Positions 18,944 through 26,246 of a stretch of DNA of 43,202 bases are shown here, piece after piece; the first letter of the stretch is position 1; the number at the start of each line of letters is the position of its first letter. The translations under genes and the position numbers were made by a program. The stretch is taken from IMG/VR virus record IMGVR_UViG_3300027788_000022, positions 1-43,202 of that record; one strand, 5' to 3'. Source of the stretch: a virus. The notes beneath the pieces were generated by a model. It was not told the origin of the DNA. It ran no database searches and saw nothing but the letters and a program-made list of their open reading frames with translations.

Positions 18944-19783
18944 CTATTGAAAATCTTCTTCTGTAAAAACGCCGCCTTCAGTTCCTGATCTAGCTTTAGC
19001 TGAATTTCCTTTATTTGACGATGTTCCATAACTTGGAAACGCTTTTGTTGCTCCATCGTTTCCTAATGCACCTCTAAGAGATCTTCTTCCTGCTGCATTT
19101 GCTTTAGCGGTTATTTTATCAGCAATTTCTTTTCTAAGAGGAATTTTACCGTCTCTTGTACTTAATTTTCTACTTTTATTTGACACATTTGTTGAATCGC
19201 TTTTAGCTCTTATTATTGCAGCTTGTTTTTCTGCACTTCTTTTACTTCTAGCGTTTCCTTTCTTTTCTACTCCTTTTGCTTTAACTTGATTCTTAGTTTG
19301 TGTGCCAAGGGATGTTGTTTTTGACCTGGTTGTTGAACTAGTAGTAGAGCTATCTTTCTTTGCTCTAGATTCTACTTTTTTCTTATCATTAGATGATTTA
19401 GCCGGATCTCCCGCCGCCGCTTTCTTTTTTGCGTTGTATGCTTTAGCATCTGCTGTAAACTGCTCACGAGAAAGTGTAGATTTTTTCTTAGGACTAAGAG
19501 CATCATAAGCTTTATCATAGCCTGGTAGTTTCTTCGAAGATTTTTTCTTATTACTGCTAGAGCCAGAAGCGGACTCTTTAGATTGAGTCATTGATTTTGT
19601 ACTAGTACCACTCCCACTAACTGAGTTCTTACTAGTAGTAGTGTTTTCAGTGTAAGAAGGTAATTGATCACCGCTCATTACATCTTTTTTCTTTGCTTGA
19701 TTTAACGGAGATTGGAAAGCTTGTGGAATTCCTCTACCTGTTTTTTGCATTGGGCCTCGACCCGGATTCATTTTAAATGCCAT
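18944..19783 (-). CDS. Basic Ser/Lys-rich low-complexity virion-like protein
   Basis: A 279-residue protein, very rich in Lys, Ser, Thr and Ala, strongly basic and probably disordered. It opens with MAFKMNPGRGPMQKTGRGI, and a short motif near residue 90 (LPGYDKAYDALSPKKKSTLS) could be a small folded region. Such basic disordered proteins in the structural block often bind DNA inside the capsid or are ejected cargo proteins; that is inference only. Directly abuts the holin gene. Confidence 0.5.
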   Translation of the reverse strand: MAFKMNPGRGPMQKTGRGIPQAFQSPLNQAKKKDVMSGDQLPSYTENTTTSKNSVSGSGTSTKSMTQSKESASGSSSNKKKSSKKLPGYDKAYDALSPKKKSTLSREQFTADAKAYNAKKKAAAGDPAKSSNDKKKVESRAKKDSSTTSSTTRSKTTSLGTQTKNQVKAKGVEKKGNARSKRSAEKQAAIIRAKSDSTNVSNKSRKLSTRDGKIPLRKEIADKITAKANAAGRRSLRGALGNDGATKAFPSYGTSSNKGNSAKARSGTEGGVFTEEDFQ

Positions 19784-19813
19784 TGTTTTTTTTTGTTATT
19801 TGTTTGGTTTGGT

Positions 19814-20185
19814 TTAAATTATTTTTTTGTAAAATATAGTTACATCAACAGAGCCTTTTATAACTCTCTTCATGGTAAACTCGTCTATTGATATAAGTTT
19901 AGATGTAACAGCGTAATCGTTTCTTTTGATATAATGAGTTGAAATTACATAATCATAATCTTGTTCTAAGATTTGCTCATGAAATTCTTTCTCTTCAGAT
20001 GTTTTATCTGGATCAAAACTAACATTATAAACGCTAGTTACTGTATCATCAATATCAACTGCTATTATAGTTAGATATGTAGTGCTATCGTTAGTGTTTT
20101 TCCAAACACCTTCTAAATTTGATATGTGTTGTGCGTTTGTTATAAATGTTATAAATAACGCGGTAATTAATAGTAATTTTTTCAT
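19814..20185 (-). CDS. Exported protein with Sec signal peptide
   Basis: A 123-residue protein starting with a classical signal peptide (MKKLLLITALFITFITNAQ), cleavage expected after NAQ, a common end in Flavobacteriia. No lipobox cysteine. The mature part, about 104 residues, begins HISNLEGVWKNTNDSTTYLT, resembling the start of lipocalin-like or ligand-binding beta proteins. A promoter-like core lies just upstream (20203-20220), so it may be expressed alone. A phage gene for an exported small protein could act in superinfection exclusion or envelope change; no direct support. Start chosen because the signal peptide begins exactly there. Confidence 0.65.
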   Translation of the reverse strand: MKKLLLITALFITFITNAQHISNLEGVWKNTNDSTTYLTIIAVDIDDTVTSVYNVSFDPDKTSEEKEFHEQILEQDYDYVISTHYIKRNDYAVTSKLISIDEFTMKRVIKGSVDVTIFYKKII

Positions 20186-20202
20186 TTGATTAGATTTTAA
20201 GT

Positions 20203-20220
20203 TCGTATACTTATATTATT
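20203..20220 (-). promoter_or_regulatory. Possible promoter for exported-protein gene
   Basis: Minus-strand AATAATATAAGTATACG resembles the phage promoter core GATAATATAAATGTAAC and lies about 18-35 bases before the start of the exported protein gene. The upstream ACAAACAAAATAC box is not recognisable at the usual 11-base distance, so this is a weak member or coincidence. Confidence 0.35.
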
Positions 20221-20539
20221 ACGTGTATTTTAACTTATTTGCCCTCCACGCTTCTTTTTCCCAAGGAAGACTTTTTTTACCTTCATCCATTATAGATCTT
20301 GGATATCTTTTTCCTTTCCAGTATACGTATTTTTCATCATAATCTAAATCACCTCTTTTCATTTGGTCTAAGTGCACTTTTTCATGACGCACAACGTCTT
20401 CTTGAACCTCTGGCAATAAAGAATCATTAACTATTATAGATCCATTTTTATTAGCTTGACCATAAGCACCATCTAGTTTTACCTGATATATAGGGGTGTT
20501 ATCCATTTTAAGTCCACCCTTTTTCATTTTATATCCCAT
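20219..20539 (-). CDS. Minimal zincin-like putative metallopeptidase
   Basis: A 106-residue protein with HEKVH (residues 52-56), an exact HExxH zinc-binding motif on a helix after VQEDVVR, and a distal acidic cluster PWEKEAWRA (92-100) that could supply the third ligand. The pattern of HExxH, about 40 residues, then E-x-E-A is typical of very small zincin domains. It lies among small virion or accessory proteins, so it could process virion proteins or attack the host envelope, or be an inactive structural relative. The start MGYKMKKGG is followed by alternative Met at residues 5 and 12; the first is chosen because it abuts the previous stop. Confidence 0.6.
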   Translation of the reverse strand: MGYKMKKGGLKMDNTPIYQVKLDGAYGQANKNGSIIVNDSLLPEVQEDVVRHEKVHLDQMKRGDLDYDEKYVYWKGKRYPRSIMDEGKKSLPWEKEAWRANKLKYT

Positions 20540-20540
20540 A

Positions 20541-20771
20541 CTATTTTATAGGTGTTTCTGTTACATGCTTAGCATGTGGAAATATGTAGTCATAACCAGG
20601 ATACATAATTTTAGCATATCCTTTATCATCAATACCTAAGACTTTAAATTCAACTCCTTTCATTGTTATATGACCTCCTTGTATTACATTTTGAGATTTA
20701 TTAACATCAGGGCTATTTTTTAAATATCCGGTTTTAGTAGTGCTTTTCACCTTTACCCATTTTTGGACCAT
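20541..20771 (-). CDS. Small hypothetical protein
   Basis: A 76-residue protein, likely all-beta (HITMKGVEFKVLGIDDKGYA, then KIMYPGYDYIFPHAKHV), perhaps an SH3-like barrel. Its start overlaps the previous gene by 38 bases, and its stop is 1 base before the zincin-like gene. No known family recognised; translation is probably coupled. Confidence 0.45.
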   Translation of the reverse strand: MVQKWVKVKSTTKTGYLKNSPDVNKSQNVIQGGHITMKGVEFKVLGIDDKGYAKIMYPGYDYIFPHAKHVTETPIK

Positions 20772-20967
20772 AACCTTTGTCCATTTTTGGACCAGCTTTA
20801 GCTATGCCAGCTAATAATCCAGGATTTGGATCTGTTCCATTAGGACCAAAAGCTTTAACCTGACTAGCCGATTGCATTACAGGAGACATGTGTCTCATTA
20901 TGTTAGCTCTTTTGGCAATAGGGTTGACACTTAATAAGTTTTGTTCGTGTTGTTTATTCGATTCCAT
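20734..20967 (-). CDS. Small hypothetical protein, Gly/Pro-rich tail
   Basis: A 77-residue protein with a helical N-terminus (EQNLLSVNPIAKRANIMRHM) and a Gly/Lys/Pro-rich C-terminus with near repeats (AGPKMDKGYGPKMGKGEK). No family recognised. Begins 4 bases after the 50-aa gene stops and overlaps the next gene by 38 bases. Confidence 0.45.
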   Translation of the reverse strand: MESNKQHEQNLLSVNPIAKRANIMRHMSPVMQSASQVKAFGPNGTDPNPGLLAGIAKAGPKMDKGYGPKMGKGEKHY

Positions 20968-20971
20968 ATCG

Positions 20972-21124
20972 TTATTTATAAGGTAATATTTTATTTAATA
21001 TTTTTCTTCTATTCTCGCACCCACAAGGAATATTAAGACCGCTAGATATTTTATCTACAACGGCCTTAATTCCTGTTTCTTCAGTGAATTTAGCAACACT
21101 GTCACCTAATCCCCTAGATTTCAT
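20972..21124 (-). CDS. 50-aa conserved phage protein with CGC motif
   Basis: A short gene found by reading the gap between 20967 and 21126. It encodes 50 residues beginning MKSRGLGDSVAKFTEETGIK and ending in a CGCENRRKILNKILPYK tail. I recognise the layout GLGDxxxKxTxxTGIKxxVD, then CGC, R, LN and PY as a small family common in Bacteroidota phages, of unknown function. The pair of cysteines could bind metal. The start is 2 bases after the preceding stop (21126) and the stop is 4 bases before the next start, so it fits the operon perfectly. Confidence 0.7.
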   Translation of the reverse strand: MKSRGLGDSVAKFTEETGIKAVVDKISSGLNIPCGCENRRKILNKILPYK

Positions 21125-21125
21125 A

Positions 21126-21557
21126 TTAAGCTATTGAAGCAGTAGCTATTACGAATGATTTGAACCACATTTGTAATGGAGCAGCAGCTTGATCAGAACC
21201 TAATTGAACTGTTGACTGGATTCCTCCTGGATTAGCAGTCATTGCAGCGTAAATAGCTTTGTCTGGCGCAGAAGCTCCGTTAGTAATTGTTGGAATAGCT
21301 TGAGCTCCTGATTTAGATGTACTAACTACAAGAGAAATAACTCTAGCTCCGTAAGTTTGCTCAGCAAATAATTCTGCCCCTACTGGTGCAGCGCTTAAAC
21401 TTACAGCACCATCTAGTGTAATAGAAACTACACCTGTTGCTGCGTTGTACACTACGCTTTGAATGTCGTCAGAATTCACTAATTGAATTCCTTCAGTTAA
21501 TAACGATGCAGCATTTGTTTGATCTACAATGTTAAATTTTAAAAATTTGTTTACCAT
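21126..21557 (-). CDS. Probable abundant virion protein (decoration-like)
   Basis: A 143-residue Ala/Ser/Val-rich beta protein without signal peptide (NSDDIQSVVYNAATGVVSIT at 28-47; PLQMWFKSFVIATASIA at the end). The DNA is less AT-rich than neighbouring small genes, resembling the capsid gene, which suggests high expression. It could be a head decoration or minor capsid protein; no motif proves it. The leader of 58 bases is T-rich on the plus strand and has no Shine-Dalgarno. Confidence 0.5.
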   Translation of the reverse strand: MVNKFLKFNIVDQTNAASLLTEGIQLVNSDDIQSVVYNAATGVVSITLDGAVSLSAAPVGAELFAEQTYGARVISLVVSTSKSGAQAIPTITNGASAPDKAIYAAMTANPGGIQSTVQLGSDQAAAPLQMWFKSFVIATASIA

Positions 21558-21615
21558 GATAATTGTTTTTTGTTTGGTTTGGTTTGTTTTTTTTGATTTT
21601 TCAGTTTACTCTGTT

Positions 21616-21855
21616 TTATTTATATTTCTTGTCATCGTACTTAAGATCACCAGCTAACTTAGATATGTGTTTCTCATCTTCTGTCATACTGTGATCACTA
21701 TGATTGTGATGATTATCATATTCTATATCTTCTTTAAGATATTTCATATGATGCATATCATCAGATCTAGTAGCTTTGTAATTATCTTTTGTAACTCTTG
21801 TGTGTCTAGCATAATTACCTGAGTACTGTCCTGTGTATCCTTTTTCTGATTCCAT
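21616..21855 (-). CDS. Small His-rich hypothetical protein
   Basis: A 79-residue hydrophilic protein, very rich in His, Asp, Tyr and Lys (DMHHMKYLKEDIEYDNHHNH, then SDHSMTEDEKH). Probably disordered and able to bind divalent metals. No family recognised. Lies between two probable virion genes. Confidence 0.5.
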   Translation of the reverse strand: MESEKGYTGQYSGNYARHTRVTKDNYKATRSDDMHHMKYLKEDIEYDNHHNHSDHSMTEDEKHISKLAGDLKYDDKKYK

Positions 21856-21868
21856 TTTTATTATTTTG

Positions 21869-22264
21869 TTAAAATTTTATTTTAAGACTACCACCTATGT
21901 TACTACCGAATTGTCCCGTGTTATAGTTAACACCTCCAGATATATTTCCCTTATTATTAGACAAGCGTAGTCCAACGTTATAGTTTTTATTCGTATCACC
22001 AGAAGCATTTAAATTTAAATTACCTCTATTATAGTCTACTCCACCACTAAGGCTTGAAGTAGATTTACCCGCGTCAGTTTCACTTTTTTTAGTGTTCCTA
22101 TTAGCTCTTAGGTTAACTTCGTTTTTCTTCTTGTCTTGTTTTAAGGGACTTTTTTTATTCATGTCTTTAGCATGAGAAGCAAGCTCTTTAGATTGTCTAA
22201 GATGCATTTTAGAAGCGTTTTGTAACTCTTCTATTATAGTCTGTATTTTAAAAGGCTTAGCCAT
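21869..22264 (-). CDS. Hypothetical virion-type protein with beta repeats
   Basis: A 131-residue protein: N-terminal helix (IQTIIEELQNASKMHLRQSK), Lys-rich linker, then C-terminal repeats of alternating Gly/Asn strands (SGGVDYNRGNLNLNASGDTN; SGGVNYNTGQFGSNIGGSLK). The repeats recall short beta-solenoid or outer-membrane-like strands but are too few for a barrel. It shares its first base with the stop of the next-upstream 189-aa gene. Function unknown. Confidence 0.5.
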   Translation of the reverse strand: MAKPFKIQTIIEELQNASKMHLRQSKELASHAKDMNKKSPLKQDKKKNEVNLRANRNTKKSETDAGKSTSSLSGGVDYNRGNLNLNASGDTNKNYNVGLRLSNNKGNISGGVNYNTGQFGSNIGGSLKIKF

Positions 22265-22833
22265 TATCTTCCTACTATTATATCTGTTGCAGTTGATGCT
22301 GTTACGTAATCTACAGCCACTGGCAATATGGTTCCAGATGGAACTCCTTTAAAAGTTATTGCTTGAGCGGAAACTGGTACTCCGTCGTTTACTGCTGTTA
22401 TAGTGATTGTTGCATTTGTACCTCCAGCGCCATTTACAGTAACTATATCACCTACATTGTAACCGCTTCCAGCTGAGTTACCTATCGTAGGATCAACTAT
22501 AGCATTACCAGCTACTGTTGAGTCTATATTTAAACCCGATGCTAAATTATTAGAGCATAATGTAGGTATGTTAACTTGCGCGCCATTAGTATAGCCAGTT
22601 CCTCCAGATAGTAAACTTAATGCACTAACTGATCCTAAACTAACACCAGGTAATATAACTGATATATCACCAGTTACTCCTACATATAATGCAGAACCAT
22701 TTAAATAAGTTCCTAATACACCTGATTGATTTTCAAAAACCCACGCAGGTGCAGCGTTAGGAGCTCCAATTAACCCTGCGGTTAAAGGCATAGCTCTTCC
22801 TATAAAAGTATCTGTTGTTCTAAATATTCCCAT
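22264..22833 (-). CDS. Putative virion surface protein with Gly-rich beta domain
   Basis: A 189-residue protein, all-beta, without charged helices. It has two similar Gly/Thr-rich segments, GGTGYTNGAQVNIPT (about 77-91) and AGSGYNVGDIVTVNGAGGTN (about 121-140), typical of repeats in phage decoration or tail surface proteins. It lies in the small virion-gene cluster and has a T-rich plus-strand leader. Function is inferred from composition and context. Confidence 0.5.
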   Translation of the reverse strand: MGIFRTTDTFIGRAMPLTAGLIGAPNAAPAWVFENQSGVLGTYLNGSALYVGVTGDISVILPGVSLGSVSALSLLSGGTGYTNGAQVNIPTLCSNNLASGLNIDSTVAGNAIVDPTIGNSAGSGYNVGDIVTVNGAGGTNATITITAVNDGVPVSAQAITFKGVPSGTILPVAVDYVTASTATDIIVGR

Positions 22834-22844
22834 TTTTTTTAGTT

Positions 22845-23066
22845 TTAATATTTTTTACCTTGAGCACATAAAACAGCATTAAGACCTTTATAAGGCACTG
22901 GTGCTTTTAATATTTGCATCCCTGTTATTCCTGAGCTAGAACCTTTACCGTGAGGTCTTCCTTGTTGGTCTAAAGGTCCATCCCATAAATGAGATTCACC
23001 TACTACACCTACTTTTTGTCCTGGCTTTAATTTTTCCATTGAAGGATCGTATTTTTGATTATGCAT
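22845..23066 (-). CDS. Small hypothetical protein
   Basis: A 73-residue protein with Gly, Pro and Lys (KLKPGQKVGVVGESHLWDGP), no helix-rich region and one Cys near the C-terminus. No recognised family. Ten bases separate it from the Gly/Ala-rich protein gene upstream. Confidence 0.4.
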   Translation of the reverse strand: MHNQKYDPSMEKLKPGQKVGVVGESHLWDGPLDQQGRPHGKGSSSGITGMQILKAPVPYKGLNAVLCAQGKKY

Positions 23067-23076
23067 AATTTGTTAT

Positions 23077-23619
23077 TTAAATTGTTTTAGATGGATTGAA
23101 CGTTAATTCTTCTTGTCTTTGTTGAGGTTGAAACATACCTGCAATTGCGCCTTCGGGTCTTGAAAACGCTTGTTCACTAGTAGGACTTGCTTTCATTTGT
23201 GATTGGCCTAACATGTCTTGAGCTCTTGATTTTGGCGGAGCTGCATCCATTATTCCTCTAGTTTCAACACCACCTGAGTAACTCCCAGTTCCTAGTTTAT
23301 TACCAAAACCAGCATCTCCTAGTTTAGGGTTTGATACTGCGCTAGCAATATTTCCAATTGAACTCATACTTGATTGGGCTTCTCCAGAACTACCTGCACC
23401 AGCGGCTTGCGCTTGTTGTGCAGCTTGTTGAGCTTGTGTCATTGCATTACCTGCAATATTTCCACGCCCAAATCCACCAACTATATTGCTGGAATTTAAA
23501 GCCAGATTTGAGGATCCACCAAGCATTGCAGCTGTTACCCCGAAAGGGCCGCTTGCTTCTTCTGATGCTCCTGCGTTACCTCCGCCTCCTGTTAATGCCC
23601 TTGCTGCTGCTCCTGCCAT
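23077..23619 (-). CDS. Gly/Ala/Ser-rich low-complexity protein
   Basis: A 180-residue, probably disordered protein rich in Gly, Ala, Ser and Gln (ex. AMTQAQQAAQQAQAAGAGSS), with an Arg- and Met-containing C-terminus. It is adjacent to the winged-helix-like gene (2 bases). Similar low-complexity proteins in structural blocks can be capsid cargo, but nothing here proves it. Confidence 0.45.
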   Translation of the reverse strand: MAGAAARALTGGGGNAGASEEASGPFGVTAAMLGGSSNLALNSSNIVGGFGRGNIAGNAMTQAQQAAQQAQAAGAGSSGEAQSSMSSIGNIASAVSNPKLGDAGFGNKLGTGSYSGGVETRGIMDAAPPKSRAQDMLGQSQMKASPTSEQAFSRPEGAIAGMFQPQQRQEELTFNPSKTI

Positions 23620-23621
23620 AG

Positions 23622-24068
23622 TTATTTGTTTTTATCGGTATTTACATTTTTTATAGAAGTTATTAAAACTTTATCCATATATGTTTTACCTTTCATTATT
23701 TTATTTCTTCTAGAACTAGTTGGAATTTTTTCTTTACCCAACATTGTTTTATAAATCCTATTTATCAATTGCTTACCTTTAAAAGATATTTTATATATAT
23801 TATATGTTTGAGTGGTTCTATTTCTTTTTCTCCAAACAGTAATCCAATCTTCTTTTATAAGCCTAGCCCATCTTCTATTATCCCAGCTGTAGGAATACAC
23901 ACCTGCTTCAAAATCTTTTTTAGTAAATAAATCAATACAATCTAAATATATTAATAGTTCTAAATCAGACTCACGTAAGTTGTTGTTTTTACAAGCCCAT
24001 TTGCGTATTATACGGTAATGTTTTAGCAAGTTCATATCTTTTAAATCTCCTGCTTCTAGCTTTTTCAT
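23622..24068 (-). CDS. Winged-helix (MarR-like) DNA-binding-type protein
   Basis: A 148-residue basic protein. It has HYRIIRKWACKNNNLRESDL (about 17-36), ELLIYLDCIDLFTKKDFEAG, then WARLIKEDWITVWRKRNRTT followed by YNIYKISFKGKQLINRIYKT, an arrangement of helices and a beta wing like MarR-type winged-helix proteins. Start and GroES stop overlap as ATGA (24065-24068), so it is translated with the chaperonin operon. It may be a late regulator, or a winged-helix protein used structurally. I recognise the family as recurrent in uncultured marine phages, without known function. Confidence 0.6.
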   Translation of the reverse strand: MKKLEAGDLKDMNLLKHYRIIRKWACKNNNLRESDLELLIYLDCIDLFTKKDFEAGVYSYSWDNRRWARLIKEDWITVWRKRNRTTQTYNIYKISFKGKQLINRIYKTMLGKEKIPTSSRRNKIMKGKTYMDKVLITSIKNVNTDKNK

Positions 24069-24325
24069 AAAACAACAACCACATCTTGTGTTTTAATTAC
24101 GTGGTATGATTTATTGCTTATTTCAATCTTGTGACCAGCATGTCTATCGTAGTATATAAGGTCTTGTTTTTTTAAACCCATAACTTCATCTCCTACTTCT
24201 ATTACGTTGGCTTTAACGTATCTTATATCGTCTCTATGTAATCCTGCTAAAAGTAAACCACCTGTTGTCTCGGTGGTTCCTTCTTCTATTTTTTCTATTA
24301 TTAAATTTCTACCTATTGCTTTCAT
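24065..24325 (-). CDS. groES: GroES co-chaperonin (Cpn10)
   Basis: An 86-residue GroES-like protein, slightly shorter than bacterial GroES (about 95). Opening MKAIGRNLIIEKIEEG, mobile loop TTETTGGLLLAG (18-28) with the hydrophobic tripeptide LLL in place of IVL, then VKANVIEVGDE, and the C-terminal YYDRHAGHKIEISNKSYHVI followed by TQDVVVVL. It caps the GroEL ring and contacts it with the mobile loop. The start lies inside the groEL 3' end (17-base overlap) and the stop overlaps the next start as ATGA. Gene order is groEL then groES, the reverse of the usual bacterial groESL operon, which argues against recent capture of a host operon as a unit. Confidence 0.88.
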   Translation of the reverse strand: MKAIGRNLIIEKIEEGTTETTGGLLLAGLHRDDIRYVKANVIEVGDEVMGLKKQDLIYYDRHAGHKIEISNKSYHVIKTQDVVVVL

Positions 24326-25880
24326 CTATTCTCATATTATTGATTACACAATCAGTAGATAATATTGTTGATGCCACGGAAGCTGCGTTTATTAAAGCAC
24401 TTTTAGTTACCAACAAAGGATCTATAATACCTAATTCCACCATATTTACCATTTTTCCTGTAACCACATCTAATCCTTCACCTTTTGATTTTTTCAAATA
24501 ATCGGTTTTTTCAGATGTTAAAACTATACCAGCGTTTGCTAGTAAGGTGAAAAAAGGTGCCCTAATAGCTTTTAATAATATCTTTTCCCCAATAGAAATT
24601 GGTTGTAATATGTTAGAAGCATTTAATAAAGCGATTCCTCCTCCTGGTACAATGCCTTCTTTAATAGCAGCTTTTGTAGCACAAATAGCATCCTCAACTC
24701 TATCACTTTTTTCTTTTAATTCAATATCAGAATTAGCACCTATTTTAACTACAGCAACTTTAGCGCTTAATCTAGCTAATCTTAGTTCTAACCCAACTTG
24801 AATATGAGGTTTGTTTTTATTTTTTAAATCTTCTTTTATAGTAGCAATTATATCTTCAACCTCATCAGAAGCTTCATGTATCTGTATAATTGTTTGATCT
24901 TGGGTTGATGTTGATTTAACGCAGCTACCTAAATAATCTACTTGTATCGCGCTAAGGTCGTCACCTAAATCTTCATTTATAACTGTTGCCCCTGTTAGCA
25001 AGGATAGATCTCCAAAAATTTCTTTTCTTCTTAATCCAAATGCAGGCGGTTCAACAACGTTTATTTTAATGTTGCCTTTTTTCTTGTTCATAACTAAAGC
25101 AGATAGTACTCCTGCTTCAATGTCACCTATTATTAATAAGGCTTTGTTTTTTTTGATAACGTGCTCCAACACTGGTTGCACTTGTCTTATAGAATCTACT
25201 TTTGAATCCATCAATAAAACTAAAGCATTATCTAATTCTGATATGTTTTTTTCTTTATCTGTTATGAATTCTCCATGACAAAATCCTTTATGATATTCTA
25301 CACCTTCAACAATTTCAACTTCAGTAACTCCACCATCTGATGGTTCCATTGTTACAACACCTGTTTCACCAACTGCTCTAAAAGCGTCAGCTATTAATGT
25401 GCCTAATTGCTTATCATTGTTTGTAGATATAGTTGCTATATCATCTATCATATTTCCTTCTACAGGTATAGATATAGATTTTAAATAATCTATAACTTTT
25501 TCAACTCCTGATGAAATACCGTCTTTCATTTCTCTGAAACTGTCTTTAGAACTAGCGTCCTCATAAGCATGTTTCATTATTGAATGAGCTAACACCGTAG
25601 CTGTTGTAGTTCCATCACCAGCTTCTCTTACTGTTTTTCTTGCTGCTTCTTTTAATAAAGTAGCACCCATGTTTTCTACGGGGTCTCTTAATATCACTGA
25701 ATTAGCTACCGTTACACCATCTTTTGTAATAATAGGGTTTCCGTTATTGTCTTCCATGATAACACATTTACCGCTAGCTCCTAACGTGGAGCTAACAGCT
25801 TTTGTGAGTTGTTCTATTCCTTTAAACACTTTGTTTTTAGCTTCGTCTCCAAAGCTAAGATTTTTGACGATTCCGTCCAT
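24309..25880 (-). CDS. groEL: GroEL chaperonin (Cpn60), phage-encoded
   Basis: A 523-residue group I chaperonin (E. coli: 548). Essential ATPase residues are kept: D54 in TKDGV, GDGTTTATVLA with D89, and D397 in RVEDAICATKAAIKEG followed by VPGGG. Equatorial, intermediate and apical domains are all present, so it should form an active ring. The C-terminus ends INNMRIDESNR, lacking the GGM-repeat tail. By eye, apical groove residues differ from E. coli: Y203 is E (GEF) and L234 is Q (RQVQPVLEH), compatible with a matched phage GroES and a different client range. Second gene of an operon beginning at 26264; leader is A/T-rich with no Shine-Dalgarno. Confidence 0.93.
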   Translation of the reverse strand: MDGIVKNLSFGDEAKNKVFKGIEQLTKAVSSTLGASGKCVIMEDNNGNPIITKDGVTVANSVILRDPVENMGATLLKEAARKTVREAGDGTTTATVLAHSIMKHAYEDASSKDSFREMKDGISSGVEKVIDYLKSISIPVEGNMIDDIATISTNNDKQLGTLIADAFRAVGETGVVTMEPSDGGVTEVEIVEGVEYHKGFCHGEFITDKEKNISELDNALVLLMDSKVDSIRQVQPVLEHVIKKNKALLIIGDIEAGVLSALVMNKKKGNIKINVVEPPAFGLRRKEIFGDLSLLTGATVINEDLGDDLSAIQVDYLGSCVKSTSTQDQTIIQIHEASDEVEDIIATIKEDLKNKNKPHIQVGLELRLARLSAKVAVVKIGANSDIELKEKSDRVEDAICATKAAIKEGIVPGGGIALLNASNILQPISIGEKILLKAIRAPFFTLLANAGIVLTSEKTDYLKKSKGEGLDVVTGKMVNMVELGIIDPLLVTKSALINAASVASTILSTDCVINNMRIDESNR

Positions 25881-25909
25881 ATTTGATTAGATTAAATTAA
25901 ATTGATAGT

Positions 25910-26224
25910 TTACTTAAAGGTTTTAACGACTTGTGGTCCACGAATATGAGCTAATTTTTTCTCATAATGGTTAATTGAAGCATCTATTGCTGATTCAGCA
26001 CCTTCAATTGTTTCGCGTCTCGTTACGTCGATCCAACTTTCTTCTTTTTTTGGATCTAGGTATTCTGTTTGGTAGAATCCATTTGGTAAATGAACTATTC
26101 TCCAGTTCTTTTTTTGAGCAACATGCTCCCAAATTGATTTGGTTTCTTCCGTAATTTGTGGTTGACTATTCCACGTACTAGTCTGGTAAAATAATGTCAT
26201 TGGTTTTGGTTTTAAATTAGACAT
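25910..26224 (-). CDS. Conserved small marine-phage protein, first gene of chaperonin operon
   Basis: A 104-residue protein with LFYQTSTWNSQPQITEETKS near the start, then WRIVHLPNGFYQTEYLDPKK, WIDVTRRETIEGAESAIDAS and a C-terminus ending VVKTFK. I recognise the pattern (STW..QP.IT, LPNG..QTEY, DVTRRETIEGAE) as recurrent in uncultured marine phages; function unknown. It is the first gene after the promoter at 26247-26264, 29 bases before groEL, so it is co-expressed with the chaperonins. No membrane segment. Confidence 0.6.
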   Translation of the reverse strand: MSNLKPKPMTLFYQTSTWNSQPQITEETKSIWEHVAQKKNWRIVHLPNGFYQTEYLDPKKEESWIDVTRRETIEGAESAIDASINHYEKKLAHIRGPQVVKTFK

Positions 26225-26246
26225 TGGTTATTGCTCTTCCCGAGCC

